Assembly: GCF_004770265.1 (NCBI RefSeq)
Contig: NZ_RQGQ01000016.1
Location: forward strand, 248,001-312,000
DNA from: Leptospira congkakensis
Lineage (GTDB): Bacteria > Spirochaetota > Leptospiria > Leptospirales > Leptospiraceae
Length of the DNA: 64,000 nt
Direction: 5' to 3'
Below are positions 28,901-37,361 of this stretch, piece after piece; positions within the stretch are counted from its first letter, which is position 1; every line of letters begins with the position of its first letter. The notes below the pieces were generated by a model. That model was not told the origin of the DNA. It saw only the letters and a list, made by a program, of their open reading frames with translations, and did no database searches. The position numbers and the translations under genes are program-made.

Positions 28901-29467
28901 TCTTTGGTAAGTGCGAGATTTGTTTTTGATATGAAGTTTTTCTTCTTCGTGGACTTTTTCTTTGTCATCAGGGTGGAGGAGATCATCTGGATTTAACATC
29001 CCTTTTTTGAAATCACCTGTCTGATAACCTAAATTTAAAGATACATTCGGAGAAACATAGGTTGTTAAAAATTCTGTATCATATTTAAAACGAAAGATCA
29101 CATAAGGGCCGCTGTCCAAAATCACATTTTCAATACTGAAGTTAGGTTCCCCGCGTAAGATCACTCCGGGTGCATTTTTGGATTCCAAATACCTGCCGGA
29201 AATTCGAAAGGGGTTACCTAGTAAACTTGTTGTGAATTGGAATGGAGTTCTTCTGGCTAATGTTTCTTGGCAAAGATTGGTGAGGATGAGGGCGTCCCTA
29301 GGAATGATATGAAGGTCATTGATATGTTTTCCCGTTGAAATTGAATCAGGTGGCAGATATAGATTTGGAGAAGTGCGAGAAAACTGAATTTCCAGGAAAG
29401 GATCGAGGTAGATGAGAAACTCATCGAAGCTTTCCACAATGGATTGGTAGTTGAAACTTTCTGCCAT
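25973..29467 (-). CDS. Hybrid sensor histidine kinase with four PAS domains and two receivers
   Basis: A 1164-residue soluble protein. Order: N-terminal region (1-105), PAS (about 110-235, ending ISYLIDITERK), PAS (250-367), PAS (375-505), PAS (510-640, ending IGTHTDITDRK), coiled HisKA with the phospho-histidine in ANMSHEIRTPLNG (about 670), HATPase with NLIGNALKFT, DTGIGI and GGTGLGLSIS (770-890), receiver 1 with DFNMPEING (905-1020) and receiver 2 with DVQMPEMNG (1045-1160). No membrane segment, so it senses cytoplasmic cues, for instance redox or small ligands bound in PAS pockets. An AAGTGACATAA word lies just upstream on this strand (29483-29473). No HPt or separate response regulator is adjacent. 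Confidence 0.95.
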   Translation of the reverse strand: MAESFNYQSIVESFDEFLIYLDPFLEIQFSRTSPNLYLPPDSISTGKHINDLHIIPRDALILTNLCQETLARRTPFQFTTSLLGNPFRISGRYLESKNAPGVILRGEPNFSIENVILDSGPYVIFRFKYDTEFLTTYVSPNVSLNLGYQTGDFKKGMLNPDDLLHPDDKEKVHEEEKLHIKNKSRTYQREYRFKKQDGTYIHVSDYSVVSYFSSLPTEKISYLIDITERKDKELEIIKQRDELTRIKLLFEETNAAANVGAWDVDLINNTLYWAKETKRIHEVPDDYVPLLHSAFEFYPVESQRELLLEAFNDAVNNGSSYDLVLQVKTKLGNLKWARTIGHSVFKDGKCIRVFGSFQDITKNVNSDKQREDALAKLETILDATTHVTIIGADTNGIITHFNKGAEYHLQYDADEVVGKTSPEIFHRPEEIQKRAVALSREFGVPISGFDTFVHRAKLSEYDSHEWTYVRKDKTEFPVQLVVTASKNKKGEITGYLGIGIDISAHKATEEALRASESRWQFALEGSGDGIWDWNSQTNKVFFSNQWKNMLGYTEEEIGSDISEWESRVHPEDKPNYFADLDKHFEGKTSVYVNEHRMLCKNGSYKWILDRGKVIEWTEDGKPLRMIGTHTDITDRKLLEKALIVARENAEKASQAKSDFLANMSHEIRTPLNGVIGFSDLLMRTDLNEVQKKYMETVYLSASSLLDLINDILDFSKIESGKMELYKERINIYDLLHQIAEIVKHKAYEKGLELILNISPKVPRNIFADSLRLRQILLNLIGNALKFTLKGEIQIKISSEPKENNEYEFLFEVIDTGIGINPENRDKIFEVFSQADTSTTRQFGGTGLGLSISSKLLHLFDSKMELESERDKGSRFFFKIITLADNERNTEPELNQIKKVMVIDDNETNLFVIQEMLTYKGIQVDCFRSPTDAFEMISSGTIYDVIITDFNMPEINGLEFIEKIQKFIETKKLKKPFFSLHTSTNDETIYKKGRELGIQSILLKPIQTNILYDSLEKMISGKSSEVVTPNYEPVKPIQTTEKIKVMIVEDNPVNMMLTKAIVQKSLPGTIIIEAENGALAVENFIQTEPQLVFMDVQMPEMNGYDATKAIRKLENGKLVPIIALTAGTLSGEEERCLDCGMNDYISKPVVLKTIAEKMKHWLQIE

Positions 29468-29472
29468 GAATC

Positions 29473-29483
29473 GTTATGTCACT
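29473..29483 (-). promoter_or_regulatory. AGTGACATAAC motif before the hybrid kinase
   Basis: On the minus strand AAGTGACATAACGATTC leads directly into ATG 29467; as an extended -10 it would start transcription at or next to the start codon. Confidence 0.35.
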
Positions 29484-29511
29484 TGACCAAATCGATTGGT
29501 CTTAAAGAGTA

Positions 29512-32133
29512 ATGGATACGATGATGAATCGCCTGTCACTTTCTATTTTTCTCTGCTGTATTTCTCTGTTCCCAACAGCAAATTTAATGAGTCAATCCCA
29601 GCGAAACCATGGTTGGGTGGTATCAGGATCTTCCTCCAAACTCCTCATCCAAGGAAAAGAGATTCTAAGTGCCAGGGATGAATTTCGTTTCAAAACACCG
29701 GAAGGGATGTCCCAAATCCAAGAGATCGACTACTATCTGATGTTAGGAGAATATTACCTTCGTAAAAAAGATAAAGTAGGAATTGCCAATATTCTATATG
29801 ACCTTCGAACCAAAAAAGGAGAATATAGTTTTGCTGATTTTTTACTGACATCGCTCTGGAAACAGTCGCAAGGTGAAGAAGTCCAAGCAATCAAAACCTT
29901 AGATTCGTACATTCAAAAAGAACCCAATACCTATTTTCGCAACCTAGCAAAAAACATGCGAACCAATCTTTTCCAAACTGGGGAAGATGAAAAAAAAACA
30001 ATGGTGCGAATGGACTGCCAAAAAACCAAACCATACTATTCTTTATGTAGAGTTTTTCGTTTGCAATACTATATCGATCTTCCTTCCGGAAAGGAAAAAG
30101 ATATGCATAAACATTTTGTAAACATTATGCGTGTCAGTTCTCCATTTTTTGAAGATCCAAATTTGGAGTGGATTCCACTTTTGGATCGGATCGATGAAGA
30201 CCTTCCTGCCAAACTTACCTTCCTTGGTTTTGTAAGAGAAGGTATCCATTTACAAAAGATGATTATGGATTTGGAAAAAATCGCAGATGGTTCCATCGGT
30301 GAAAATTCCAATGAAAGAATGGCCTTTCTCCAAATTTTAGGAGGAGACTATTCAGGGGCCGAAGAATCGCTTTTAAACTTCCTAAGGTCTGCCAAAGGAA
30401 AAAAAGCATCCATTCTGAATCGTATTTATGTAAAGTTAGGTGCTCTCGCTTATTTTCAAAAAGATTATAAAAAATCTTTAGAATATTATTTGAAGTTAGA
30501 TTTGAACAATTGGTCAGCGGACATCCACCATCCTTTTTTGAATGAACCAATGTCCATTTCCGAAGTTAAGGATTTAATTTCTGTTTCTTTATATAAAGTG
30601 AGTGGGGCAGAGGCAGCACTCAAAGCCCTACAAAAAATCAAAGACCCTGAAAAATTAACCGAAGCCGACATCTGGCCCAAACTTAGAATTTCGCAGATGC
30701 TTATGGACCAAAATCCTGAATTGTCTTCTCGGATGACAGATGAAATCATCTATATGGCTCAGGAAAAAAAATGGAGAAGGCTTGAGTATGCCGCCACCAT
30801 CTTACAAGGTTATAACCAAATTTATCGAAAAGAATTTCGTAAATCTACAATTGAGCTAACAAAGAGTAGGGGGATTCTGGACGAGGAAAACGCCTTTTAC
30901 GCAGCAGAGTTTCTTCGAAACTTCGGGTTTGTATTTGCCCATACTGCTTCGGGCAAAAAAGGCCCAGTGAATGGAAACATTCGGGACGGTGTTGCCGATT
31001 ATTTACAAAACAATCTCTACGAAGATCTGTATTATATTCGTAATTATCGACCACTTGCTTTTTCAACAGATTTGTTTTTTGAATATGCACTAAGTCATTT
31101 GCGAGATGACAATGATGTTTGGGGACTTCTTGATTCTATTTACAAATACAATTCTGTGAAGTGGGCACGCAGTATAAAAGGTAGTCCTCATTCCCTTTTC
31201 CAAATTCAATTTGTTGATAAACAATTCCAATATTTGTCTGGTTTTTCTACGGCAAGGGAATCCAAGTTTTTTGATTCTACTTATGCAGATAGTAGGGAAA
31301 CAGAAAGCCAAGTCCAGCGCAAAAACGAAGAGGAATCGGTTCGTAATCTAGAATCAGCAAAACTGCCAACAGTGCTTTTGTTACCTTATAAAGAAGAGTT
31401 TTATCTTTTTACCTTCAATCCTAAAGAATCCAAAAGAAACCAACTCAGTTGGAAAGTGATCCATTCCCAAAGACCGGACACAACAGAGGTTATCGAATCT
31501 GTAAAAGATTTGGTGAGTGCCAACAAAGATAGCGATTCTGTACAAATTTATTTGAATGAATCTGGTACAAGCCTTATGCGTTCTCTTAAAAAAGAAATGA
31601 GAGAAACCCAAATAGTTTTTTTCTTTTCTCTTCACCCTGGGTCAGATACTCACAAACCTTTGGGAGTGTTTTCTTGGAAATGTCCAACAAACATACGTTC
31701 TCTGGAAGGAAAAGGGATGAACTTGGTCGATACAGCTTACTTTGAAGGTTCTCGAATTTTAAAAGAAAAAGAAAGGTTACATCTTTGGGATTTTCCAGTA
31801 AACACAGGTTCGGTGGCACAGGTGACAAATCTCTCTTGGTCTTGTAAGTCTGAATCAGGAAACTTAGAAGAAATTCCATTTTTAAAATTATTCCGCAGGA
31901 TCGACTATCGTACTGTTCCTCGTATGGTAGTTTATACGGAACGAGTTCTTGGTAAGTCTTGGTCGGATTACTCTTGGCACTACCAATGGTTGCATTTTTG
32001 GTTTCGATCGGGCACTAAAAAGATTGGATACCTTCCGACTCTCCCTGTTTTGGATTCGGGATCCGTATCTGGGCTCGCAGATCCATCTAAATACCGTGAA
32101 GACGGAGTTTGGATCCAGGCGACCCCCTTATAA
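29512..32133 (+). CDS. Exported repeat protein with CHAT-like C-terminus
   Basis: An 873-residue protein with a signal peptide (SLSIFLCCISLFPTANL). Residues about 70-540 are helical with degenerate tetratricopeptide-like repeats (YYLMLGEYYLRKKDKVGIA, LGALAYFQKDYKKSLEYYLKL). The C-terminal 260 residues resemble a diverged CHAT (caspase-like) domain: TVLLLPYKEEFYLFTFNP, a VFFFSLHPG segment at the expected histidine position, and the closing FLKLFRRIDYRTVPRMV...LHFWFRSGTKKIGYLP outline. A clear His-Cys pair is not evident, so activity is doubtful. ATG 29521/29524 are alternative starts. Likely envelope-associated; function unknown. Confidence 0.7.
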   Translation: MDTMMNRLSLSIFLCCISLFPTANLMSQSQRNHGWVVSGSSSKLLIQGKEILSARDEFRFKTPEGMSQIQEIDYYLMLGEYYLRKKDKVGIANILYDLRTKKGEYSFADFLLTSLWKQSQGEEVQAIKTLDSYIQKEPNTYFRNLAKNMRTNLFQTGEDEKKTMVRMDCQKTKPYYSLCRVFRLQYYIDLPSGKEKDMHKHFVNIMRVSSPFFEDPNLEWIPLLDRIDEDLPAKLTFLGFVREGIHLQKMIMDLEKIADGSIGENSNERMAFLQILGGDYSGAEESLLNFLRSAKGKKASILNRIYVKLGALAYFQKDYKKSLEYYLKLDLNNWSADIHHPFLNEPMSISEVKDLISVSLYKVSGAEAALKALQKIKDPEKLTEADIWPKLRISQMLMDQNPELSSRMTDEIIYMAQEKKWRRLEYAATILQGYNQIYRKEFRKSTIELTKSRGILDEENAFYAAEFLRNFGFVFAHTASGKKGPVNGNIRDGVADYLQNNLYEDLYYIRNYRPLAFSTDLFFEYALSHLRDDNDVWGLLDSIYKYNSVKWARSIKGSPHSLFQIQFVDKQFQYLSGFSTARESKFFDSTYADSRETESQVQRKNEEESVRNLESAKLPTVLLLPYKEEFYLFTFNPKESKRNQLSWKVIHSQRPDTTEVIESVKDLVSANKDSDSVQIYLNESGTSLMRSLKKEMRETQIVFFFSLHPGSDTHKPLGVFSWKCPTNIRSLEGKGMNLVDTAYFEGSRILKEKERLHLWDFPVNTGSVAQVTNLSWSCKSESGNLEEIPFLKLFRRIDYRTVPRMVVYTERVLGKSWSDYSWHYQWLHFWFRSGTKKIGYLPTLPVLDSGSVSGLADPSKYREDGVWIQATPL

Positions 32134-32145
32134 AAGTGACATAAT
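32134..32145 (+). promoter_or_regulatory. AAGTGACATAAT motif upstream of the CNNM gene
   Basis: Exact copy of the recurring word directly after the stop of the preceding gene and 160 bases before ATG 32306. Confidence 0.35.
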
Positions 32146-32305
32146 GTTAGTATCATTCTTTGGACGAAAGGAACGCTTCCTTTGGATTTCCGACAAAAAT
32201 AGGCCAAATTATAGGCGACACTGGAAGATCACTCCAAAATACTTAATTCTGTTCCTCATACGCAATGGACCCTGATCATAATACTTTAGTGATGTTCGAG
32301 TTTCT

Positions 32306-33676
32306 ATGGAAATAATCGGCATCTTTCTCATCTTCCTTCTTGTCTTTGTTAATGGTTTCTTCGTCGCAGCCGAATTTGCCATGGTTTCCATCCGGCCTTC
32401 TCGCCTGGAAGAACTTGTCAAAGAAAATCGGGCCATGTCCCATATCACCAAAAAGGCCGTCTCCAAAATCGATGATATGTTATCGGTATGCCAAGTGGGA
32501 ATCACTGTGGCAAGCCTACTCCTTGGATGGATTGGTGAGGCTCTGTTTGCTAGTGTTGTCTCTGGATTCCTTCACATGTTCCATATTGAATTGGATCTTG
32601 TGACCATTCATAGTATATCGATTGGAGTTTCTTTCACTCTCATCACTCTACTACATGTGATTTTGGGGGAACTGGTTCCCAAAACTCTTGCCATCCAAAA
32701 CACAGAAGCAATCGCTCTTGGGGTTTCGGCTCCTATGTGGTTGTTCTATTATTTATTTTTTCCTGTCACTTTCATTATGAATCGTTTGGCGGGCGGAATC
32801 CTTACACTTTTCCGTTTGCAACGAACTGGTGATAAGTATGTTCATTCTGCTGAAGAGCTCATGATCATCATTGAAGAACAAAGGAAACAAGGTCGGATTG
32901 ATAATGCAGAGATGCAACTCATCCAAAAGACTTTTGATTTTTCAGAACATACTGCCAAAGATGTAATGACACATCGCCTTTCTATTATTGGAATTTCGCA
33001 AGAGTCCACGATCGATAAATTACTCCCTCTCATCGCCGAACATAGTTTTTCAAGATATCCTGTTTATAACCAAACCTTGGATCGAATTGTTGGGATTGTT
33101 CATGTTCAAAAGTTTTTAAAATGGCAAGCGGCTCATCTTTCAGCAAAAGGCAAAAAAGAAAAAATCACTGTCATTATGGAAAAGGACTTTGTGAAAGTTC
33201 CAGAATCTATGTCCATCGAACGAGTGATGACAAAACTCCGTGAGAAAAAACAACATATGGCAATTGTCATTGATGAATACGGTGGAGTTTCCGGCTTACT
33301 TACGTTAGAAGATATTATTGAAGAATTTTTTGGTGAAATTCGTGATGAAACAGACACTGATGAAGTGGATGTAACTTCCAAAAATAAAAAAACAAAAACC
33401 ATTTCTTTAGATGGAGAAACTGAACTTTCTAGTTTGTCAGATATTTTGGAAGGGGAAGAACCTTCTGATATGGAAGAAGTCAGAACCATCGCTGGTTATT
33501 TTATGGAAAAGAACGAAGATATGCCAAAAGAAGGTAGCATCGTTCAAATCAAAAAAGGAAGTCTTAAAGTAAAAAAAATGGAAGGAAACAAAATCATCTC
33601 CATTTTATTCACTCCAAAATTAGAAGAGGATAACGATTCTGAAATGGAAAGAGAACTTTCTTACGAGGACAGGTAG
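32306..33676 (+). CDS. CNNM/CorC-type membrane protein with CBS pair (TlyC/hemolysin family)
   Basis: A 456-residue inner-membrane protein. The N-terminal DUF21/CNNM domain has four hydrophobic segments (about 1-20, 60-85, 95-120, 130-160), with the conserved FFVAAEFAMVS and LGELVPKTLA motifs; a pair of CBS domains spans about 200-335 (DVMTHRLSIIG, VIDEYGGVSGLLTLEDIIEE); a CorC/HlyC domain follows at 360-445. Proteins of this class handle magnesium or cobalt efflux; in Leptospira they are annotated as TlyC-like hemolysins, a label not supported by the fold. The coaC gene starts on the base after its stop. Confidence 0.9.
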   Translation: MEIIGIFLIFLLVFVNGFFVAAEFAMVSIRPSRLEELVKENRAMSHITKKAVSKIDDMLSVCQVGITVASLLLGWIGEALFASVVSGFLHMFHIELDLVTIHSISIGVSFTLITLLHVILGELVPKTLAIQNTEAIALGVSAPMWLFYYLFFPVTFIMNRLAGGILTLFRLQRTGDKYVHSAEELMIIIEEQRKQGRIDNAEMQLIQKTFDFSEHTAKDVMTHRLSIIGISQESTIDKLLPLIAEHSFSRYPVYNQTLDRIVGIVHVQKFLKWQAAHLSAKGKKEKITVIMEKDFVKVPESMSIERVMTKLREKKQHMAIVIDEYGGVSGLLTLEDIIEEFFGEIRDETDTDEVDVTSKNKKTKTISLDGETELSSLSDILEGEEPSDMEEVRTIAGYFMEKNEDMPKEGSIVQIKKGSLKVKKMEGNKIISILFTPKLEEDNDSEMERELSYEDR

Positions 33677-34207
33677 ATGAAAGAAATTGTAATCGCAGTC
33701 TCAGGATCCATTGCTTCTTATAAGGCTTGTGATTTGGTAAGAGGGCTTACCAAACAAGGATATCCTGTTCGCGTGATTATGACTTCCAATGCTACTAGAT
33801 TTGTTGGAAAAATTACTTTTGAGGCCTTAACAGGAAAACCAGTAAGGGTGGATGAATTTGATACAGGTATGGCTCATATCGAAATTAAAAACATTGCCTC
33901 GGTTCTTGCTGTGGTTCCGGCCTCTGCCAACATCATCGGTAAAATGGCCAATGGAATCGCCGATGATTTAGTGACCTCCACATATCTTGCATGCACCTCT
34001 CCTGTGTTAGTGGCTCCATCGATGAATCCTGGAATGTATTTACATCCTGCCGTACAAAGAAATTTAAAAACTTTAGAATCAGATGGAGTTACTATTGTAT
34101 CTCCCGATAAAGGGATTGTGGTTTGTGGAGATGAGGGATACGGTAAACTTGCTACCGTTGAATCCATCATGGAACAAATCATTAAACTTCATACAACCAA
34201 TTCATGA
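33677..34207 (+). CDS. coaC: Phosphopantothenoylcysteine decarboxylase (separate CoaC)
   Basis: A 176-residue flavoprotein of the HFCD family. It shows the flavin/substrate motifs of Coa[15 protein letters not shown], the active histidine in GMAHIEI near residue 75, [31 protein letters not shown] and the C-terminal [12 protein letters not shown] whose cysteine protonates the product. It turns phosphopantothenoylcysteine into phosphopantetheine in CoA synthesis. In most bacteria CoaB and CoaC are fused; here coaB follows as a separate gene with an ATGA overlap. Confidence 0.93.
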   Translation: MKEIVIAVSGSIASYKACDLVRGLTKQGYPVRVIMTSNATRFVGKITFEALTGKPVRVDEFDTGMAHIEIKNIASVLAVVPASANIIGKMANGIADDLVTSTYLACTSPVLVAPSMNPGMYLHPAVQRNLKTLESDGVTIVSPDKGIVVCGDEGYGKLATVESIMEQIIKLHTTNS

Positions 34208-34881
34208 ATTTAAAATTCAAACGAGTCATAGTTACTTCTGGGCCCACTAGGGAATGGATCGATCCTGTACGTTATATATCCAATGCTTCTTCTGGAAAGA
34301 TGGGTTATGAAATTGCTACTGCCTTTTTAAAATACCCCGTTGAAGTAGTTTATATCCACGGAAATACGTTGGAACGTTATGCTAATGTTAAAGGCGCCAA
34401 ACGAAATATTGAAGTGGAAACCACCATCCAATTGCGTGATGCTGTTTTGTCCGAAATGACTAATGATAGTTTGCTTGTGATGGCAGCAGCTCCGGCTGAT
34501 TTTCGCCCCATCATGACAGCAGAACATAAAATCAAAAAAGAAAAAACTTCTGAAGGAACCAAAGGTCTTCTCCTCGAGTTAGAAGAAAATCCTGATGTTT
34601 TACAACAAGTAACAGAGTATGTTACAGAACATAAAGTTTTAAACTCTCTTCGTGTTGGATTTGCCGCCGAAACAAAAGAGTTGGAACGATATGCCAAAGA
34701 CAAACTGGTTCGAAAAGGTCTTAACTATATTGTTGGAAATTATGTTGGCTCTGGCAAAGGTTTTGGTGAAGTTGATTCTACTGTTCGCATATTTAGCGTT
34801 AGTGGACTAGAGAAAGAAATTGGACCATTTCCCAAAGAAAAAATCGCAGAGGAACTGGTTTCCTTTTTAGTGTCCGTTTGA
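34204..34881 (+). CDS. coaB: Phosphopantothenate--cysteine ligase (separate CoaB)
   Basis: A 225-residue protein corresponding to the CoaB half of fused Dfp proteins: [29 protein letters not shown] near the start, AAAPADFRP near 103, then [24 protein letters not shown] and [18 protein letters not shown] (the K-x-x-K region) and a short strand end. It joins phosphopantothenate and cysteine using CTP or ATP. ATG 34204 overlaps the coaC stop. It converges with and slightly overlaps the DUF486 gene. Confidence 0.93.
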   Translation: MNLKFKRVIVTSGPTREWIDPVRYISNASSGKMGYEIATAFLKYPVEVVYIHGNTLERYANVKGAKRNIEVETTIQLRDAVLSEMTNDSLLVMAAAPADFRPIMTAEHKIKKEKTSEGTKGLLLELEENPDVLQQVTEYVTEHKVLNSLRVGFAAETKELERYAKDKLVRKGLNYIVGNYVGSGKGFGEVDSTVRIFSVSGLEKEIGPFPKEKIAEELVSFLVSV

Positions 34882-35223
34882 TTTGGTTCCAAAACCAAAT
34901 GCAAAATAACCAGCAAGAAGTATCAGACCAAAACTAACGATATAATTCCATTTGATCTTTTCGCCTAGGAAAAGTGTCGCAAAGAGAATGAATACAAAGA
35001 TGGTAATCACTTCTTGGATGATTTTCAATTGAAACCCTTCAAACTTATAAACTGTGAATCCAATCCGGTTGGCAGGAACCATCAAAACATATTCGAAGAA
35101 TGCGATTCCCCAAGAAAACAAAATGATATAAAACATGTTGGTGGACTTTGCAAATTTCAAATGCCCATACCAAGCAAAGGTCATAAAAATATTGGATAAT
35201 ACTAATAGAATGATGGTTAACAT
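34867..35223 (-). CDS. DUF486 family small membrane protein
   Basis: Start at ATG 35223 (118 aa; the longer frame adds 40 non-conserved residues and runs into cobB). Four membrane helices: TIILLVLSNIFMTFAWYGHL, FYIILFSWGIAFFEYVLMVP, IQEVITIFVFILFATLFLG and YIVSFGLILLAGYFAFGF. The pattern TFAWYGHLK...SWGIAFFEY...PANRIG is typical of DUF486, a member of the drug/metabolite transporter clan. Substrate unknown. It overlaps the convergent coaB by 15 bases. Confidence 0.88.
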   Translation of the reverse strand: MLTIILLVLSNIFMTFAWYGHLKFAKSTNMFYIILFSWGIAFFEYVLMVPANRIGFTVYKFEGFQLKIIQEVITIFVFILFATLFLGEKIKWNYIVSFGLILLAGYFAFGFGTKSNGH

Positions 35224-35292
35224 AAAATTCTCTGAATTCGTTAGTTTTAATTTACTGTATAAAAATGAATCACAATTTGAAATATATTCAAT

Positions 35293-35314
35293 TTTGATAC
35301 CTTCTGGTATCAAA
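35293..35314. promoter_or_regulatory. Hairpin TTTGATACC-TTCT-GGTATCAAA after cobB
   Basis: A perfect nine-base inverted repeat between the sirtuin stop and the DUF486 start. No T-run on either side, so an operator, attenuator or 3'-end structure are all possible. Confidence 0.4.
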
Positions 35315-35321
35315 CCAAATA

Positions 35322-36077
35322 TTATTCTAAAACTACATCCCAAAACACTTCCTTAAAAATTTCAGGAAGGATTTCTCCCGATTTGCCACCAAAATGAAGT
35401 TGCATGGAAGGAGTGAGGGAAGTGGTTTCGGGATTGATTTCGATTCCAAGGGCACCGTTGCGAATGGAGGTCATAGCTAAGTTGGCAGGAACCGATACGT
35501 TTGCACTTGTTCCCACAACAAAAACAACATGAGCTTCTTTACTTTGTTCCCAGGCTTTTGTGAGAAGTTTATTGTCATAACCTTCCCCAAACCAAACAAT
35601 ATCTGGTCGTAAAAGGGATTCACAAGACGGACAAAATTTGAGCCCATGTTGGTTGATTCCATCTTCACCCAAATTGTATTTTTCGCGACAAACCGTACAC
35701 TTTGCACGAAAGATATTACCATGGATTTCTAGGAGGTTCTTACTTCCAGCACGAGGGTGAAGTCCATCCACGTTTTGTGTGATGAGATTTACTGTTTTTG
35801 AAACTGCTTGCCAATTTGCAATTGTTAGGTGTCCATTGTTTGGTTCTGCTTCGGAACAAATATTACGCCGAAAGTCATACCATTCCCAAACCACTTCTGG
35901 ATGATTGGCAAAGGCTTCTGGTGTGGCGAGTTCTTCTGCTTTAAATGTTTTCCAATATCCACCTTCTCCTCGGAATGTAGGAATTCCACTTTCGCTAGAA
36001 ATACCTGCTCCCGTAAGAAACAAAATATTCCGAGCCGTGCGGATTCGTTGGATGAGATCGGGAGTGAGAAAACTCAT
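35322..36077 (-). CDS. cobB: NAD-dependent protein deacylase (sirtuin)
   Basis: A 251-residue sirtuin. NAD-binding GAGISSESGIPTFRG near residue 23, catalytic histidine in TQNVDGLHPRAG then IHGN, a zinc ribbon with two Cys pairs (CTVC and CPSC, about 130-155), RPDIVWFGE and VGTSANVSVPANL. It removes acyl groups from lysines using NAD. The Tyr/Arg pair for succinyl-lysine (YDFRR region) suggests the class III (SIRT5-like) type, as in E. coli CobB. Confidence 0.93.
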   Translation of the reverse strand: MSFLTPDLIQRIRTARNILFLTGAGISSESGIPTFRGEGGYWKTFKAEELATPEAFANHPEVVWEWYDFRRNICSEAEPNNGHLTIANWQAVSKTVNLITQNVDGLHPRAGSKNLLEIHGNIFRAKCTVCREKYNLGEDGINQHGLKFCPSCESLLRPDIVWFGEGYDNKLLTKAWEQSKEAHVVFVVGTSANVSVPANLAMTSIRNGALGIEINPETTSLTPSMQLHFGGKSGEILPEIFKEVFWDVVLE

Positions 36078-36151
36078 TTATGGGTTCATTCTAACAAAAA
36101 TGGTAAAAATTTAAATCGGAAAAAAATCTAGAAAAAGAAAACTGGTAGTCA

Positions 36152-37309
36152 ATGGCTAATCATTGGGAAGAAATCCAAAAAAAACTAAATTCCATTCACG
36201 AAAAACAATTATTTCGGGAAACTAAGATCTACCAAGGAATTGATTTTTGTTCCAACGACTATATGGGAATGGCAACTAATCCCAGTATGTTGGAGTTTTT
36301 CCAAACAAAAAAGGATATTTATCCCTTTGGATCCACTGCTTCTCGTTTGGTTAGAGGAAATTTTAAATCCATGGATCAGTTTGAATCAGAGTTTGCTCGA
36401 TTTGTCGAAGGAGAAGCGGCACTTTTAGTATCTTCTGGATTTACAGCAAACTTTGGTCTTTTGGATTCGATTGCTGCTCCCGACTGTTACCTGTTTACCG
36501 ATCGTTTGAACCATGCATCCATTTTAGATGGAATTCGCATTTCGGGAGCTCAGAAAAAATACTACCATCATTTGGATATGGATCACCTTCGTAGTTTATT
36601 GGAAAAAGCAGATATAGAAGATCCTGAACGTAAAAAAAAGCGAATCGTGGTCACGGAAACTTTATTTAGTATGGATGGCGATTCTCCCGATTTAAAAACC
36701 TTACTTTCTTTAAAAAGAGAATTTGGATTTGTTCTTGTTTTGGATGAAGCCCATGCCTTTGGAATTTATGGCCTTAGTGGGAAGGGACTTGTCTTTCGGG
36801 ACTTAACTCTATCAGAAATCCAATCCATTGATTACAGAGTGTACACTTTAGGAAAGTCGCTTGGCTTGGAAGGTGGGATCATTGTCACAAAAAAAATAGG
36901 TCGTGACCACTTAGTGAATGTAATGCGGTCTTTTATTTTTTCTACAGCACCACTTCCAATGATTTCAGAACTTGCTTTCTATTCCTTAGAACTCCTTCGT
37001 TCGATGGACAAAGAAAGAGATGAATTGTTAAAAATTGCTGATACACTAAAGAATTTGTTGAAAACCAATGGATTTATCATCACTGCCTCTACCTCACATA
37101 TCGTTCCTCTGCTTCTGGAAACAGAAAAAGAGGCTTTGTTTTATGCTGCCAATTTACAAGAAAAAGGTTTGGATGTACGTGCCATTCGTCCACCGACGGT
37201 CCCAAGCCCTAGGTTAAGAATTAGTTTGAACGCTAAATTAAAGTTAAGTGATATTCAGGTTTTGGTAGAGGGACTTTCCCAAGTTAGAGAAAAGTGGAAT
37301 TCTCTCTAA
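36152..37309 (+). CDS. bioF: 8-amino-7-oxononanoate synthase-like (alpha-oxoamine synthase)
   Basis: A 385-residue fold-type I PLP enzyme. The FCSNDYMGMATNP start, GSTASRLVRGN, the glycine/His segment LNHASILDGIR, VTETLFSMDGDSPDL, LVLDEAHAFGIYG and the PLP lysine in YTLGKSLGLEGG fit BioF, which joins pimeloyl-ACP/CoA and alanine in biotin synthesis. The related glycine acetyltransferase and serine palmitoyltransferase have the same motifs; no other bio gene is adjacent, so the substrate is not certain. Confidence 0.82.
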   Translation: MANHWEEIQKKLNSIHEKQLFRETKIYQGIDFCSNDYMGMATNPSMLEFFQTKKDIYPFGSTASRLVRGNFKSMDQFESEFARFVEGEAALLVSSGFTANFGLLDSIAAPDCYLFTDRLNHASILDGIRISGAQKKYYHHLDMDHLRSLLEKADIEDPERKKKRIVVTETLFSMDGDSPDLKTLLSLKREFGFVLVLDEAHAFGIYGLSGKGLVFRDLTLSEIQSIDYRVYTLGKSLGLEGGIIVTKKIGRDHLVNVMRSFIFSTAPLPMISELAFYSLELLRSMDKERDELLKIADTLKNLLKTNGFIITASTSHIVPLLLETEKEALFYAANLQEKGLDVRAIRPPTVPSPRLRISLNAKLKLSDIQVLVEGLSQVREKWNSL

Positions 37310-37361
37310 GTTTTCTAGTATCTACCGACATACCTGCCTATCGAAACAGATAAGCAGCTCG

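Noticed and set aside
32134..32305. Search for a small gene or RNA between 32134 and 32305
   Set aside because: Only a short frame overlapping the preceding gene; no hairpin or ribosome site beyond the AAGTGACATAAT word.
32306..33676. Reading the CNNM gene as a true hemolysin
   Set aside because: The fold is a CNNM/CBS ion-handling protein; hemolysin is a historical label without support in the sequence.
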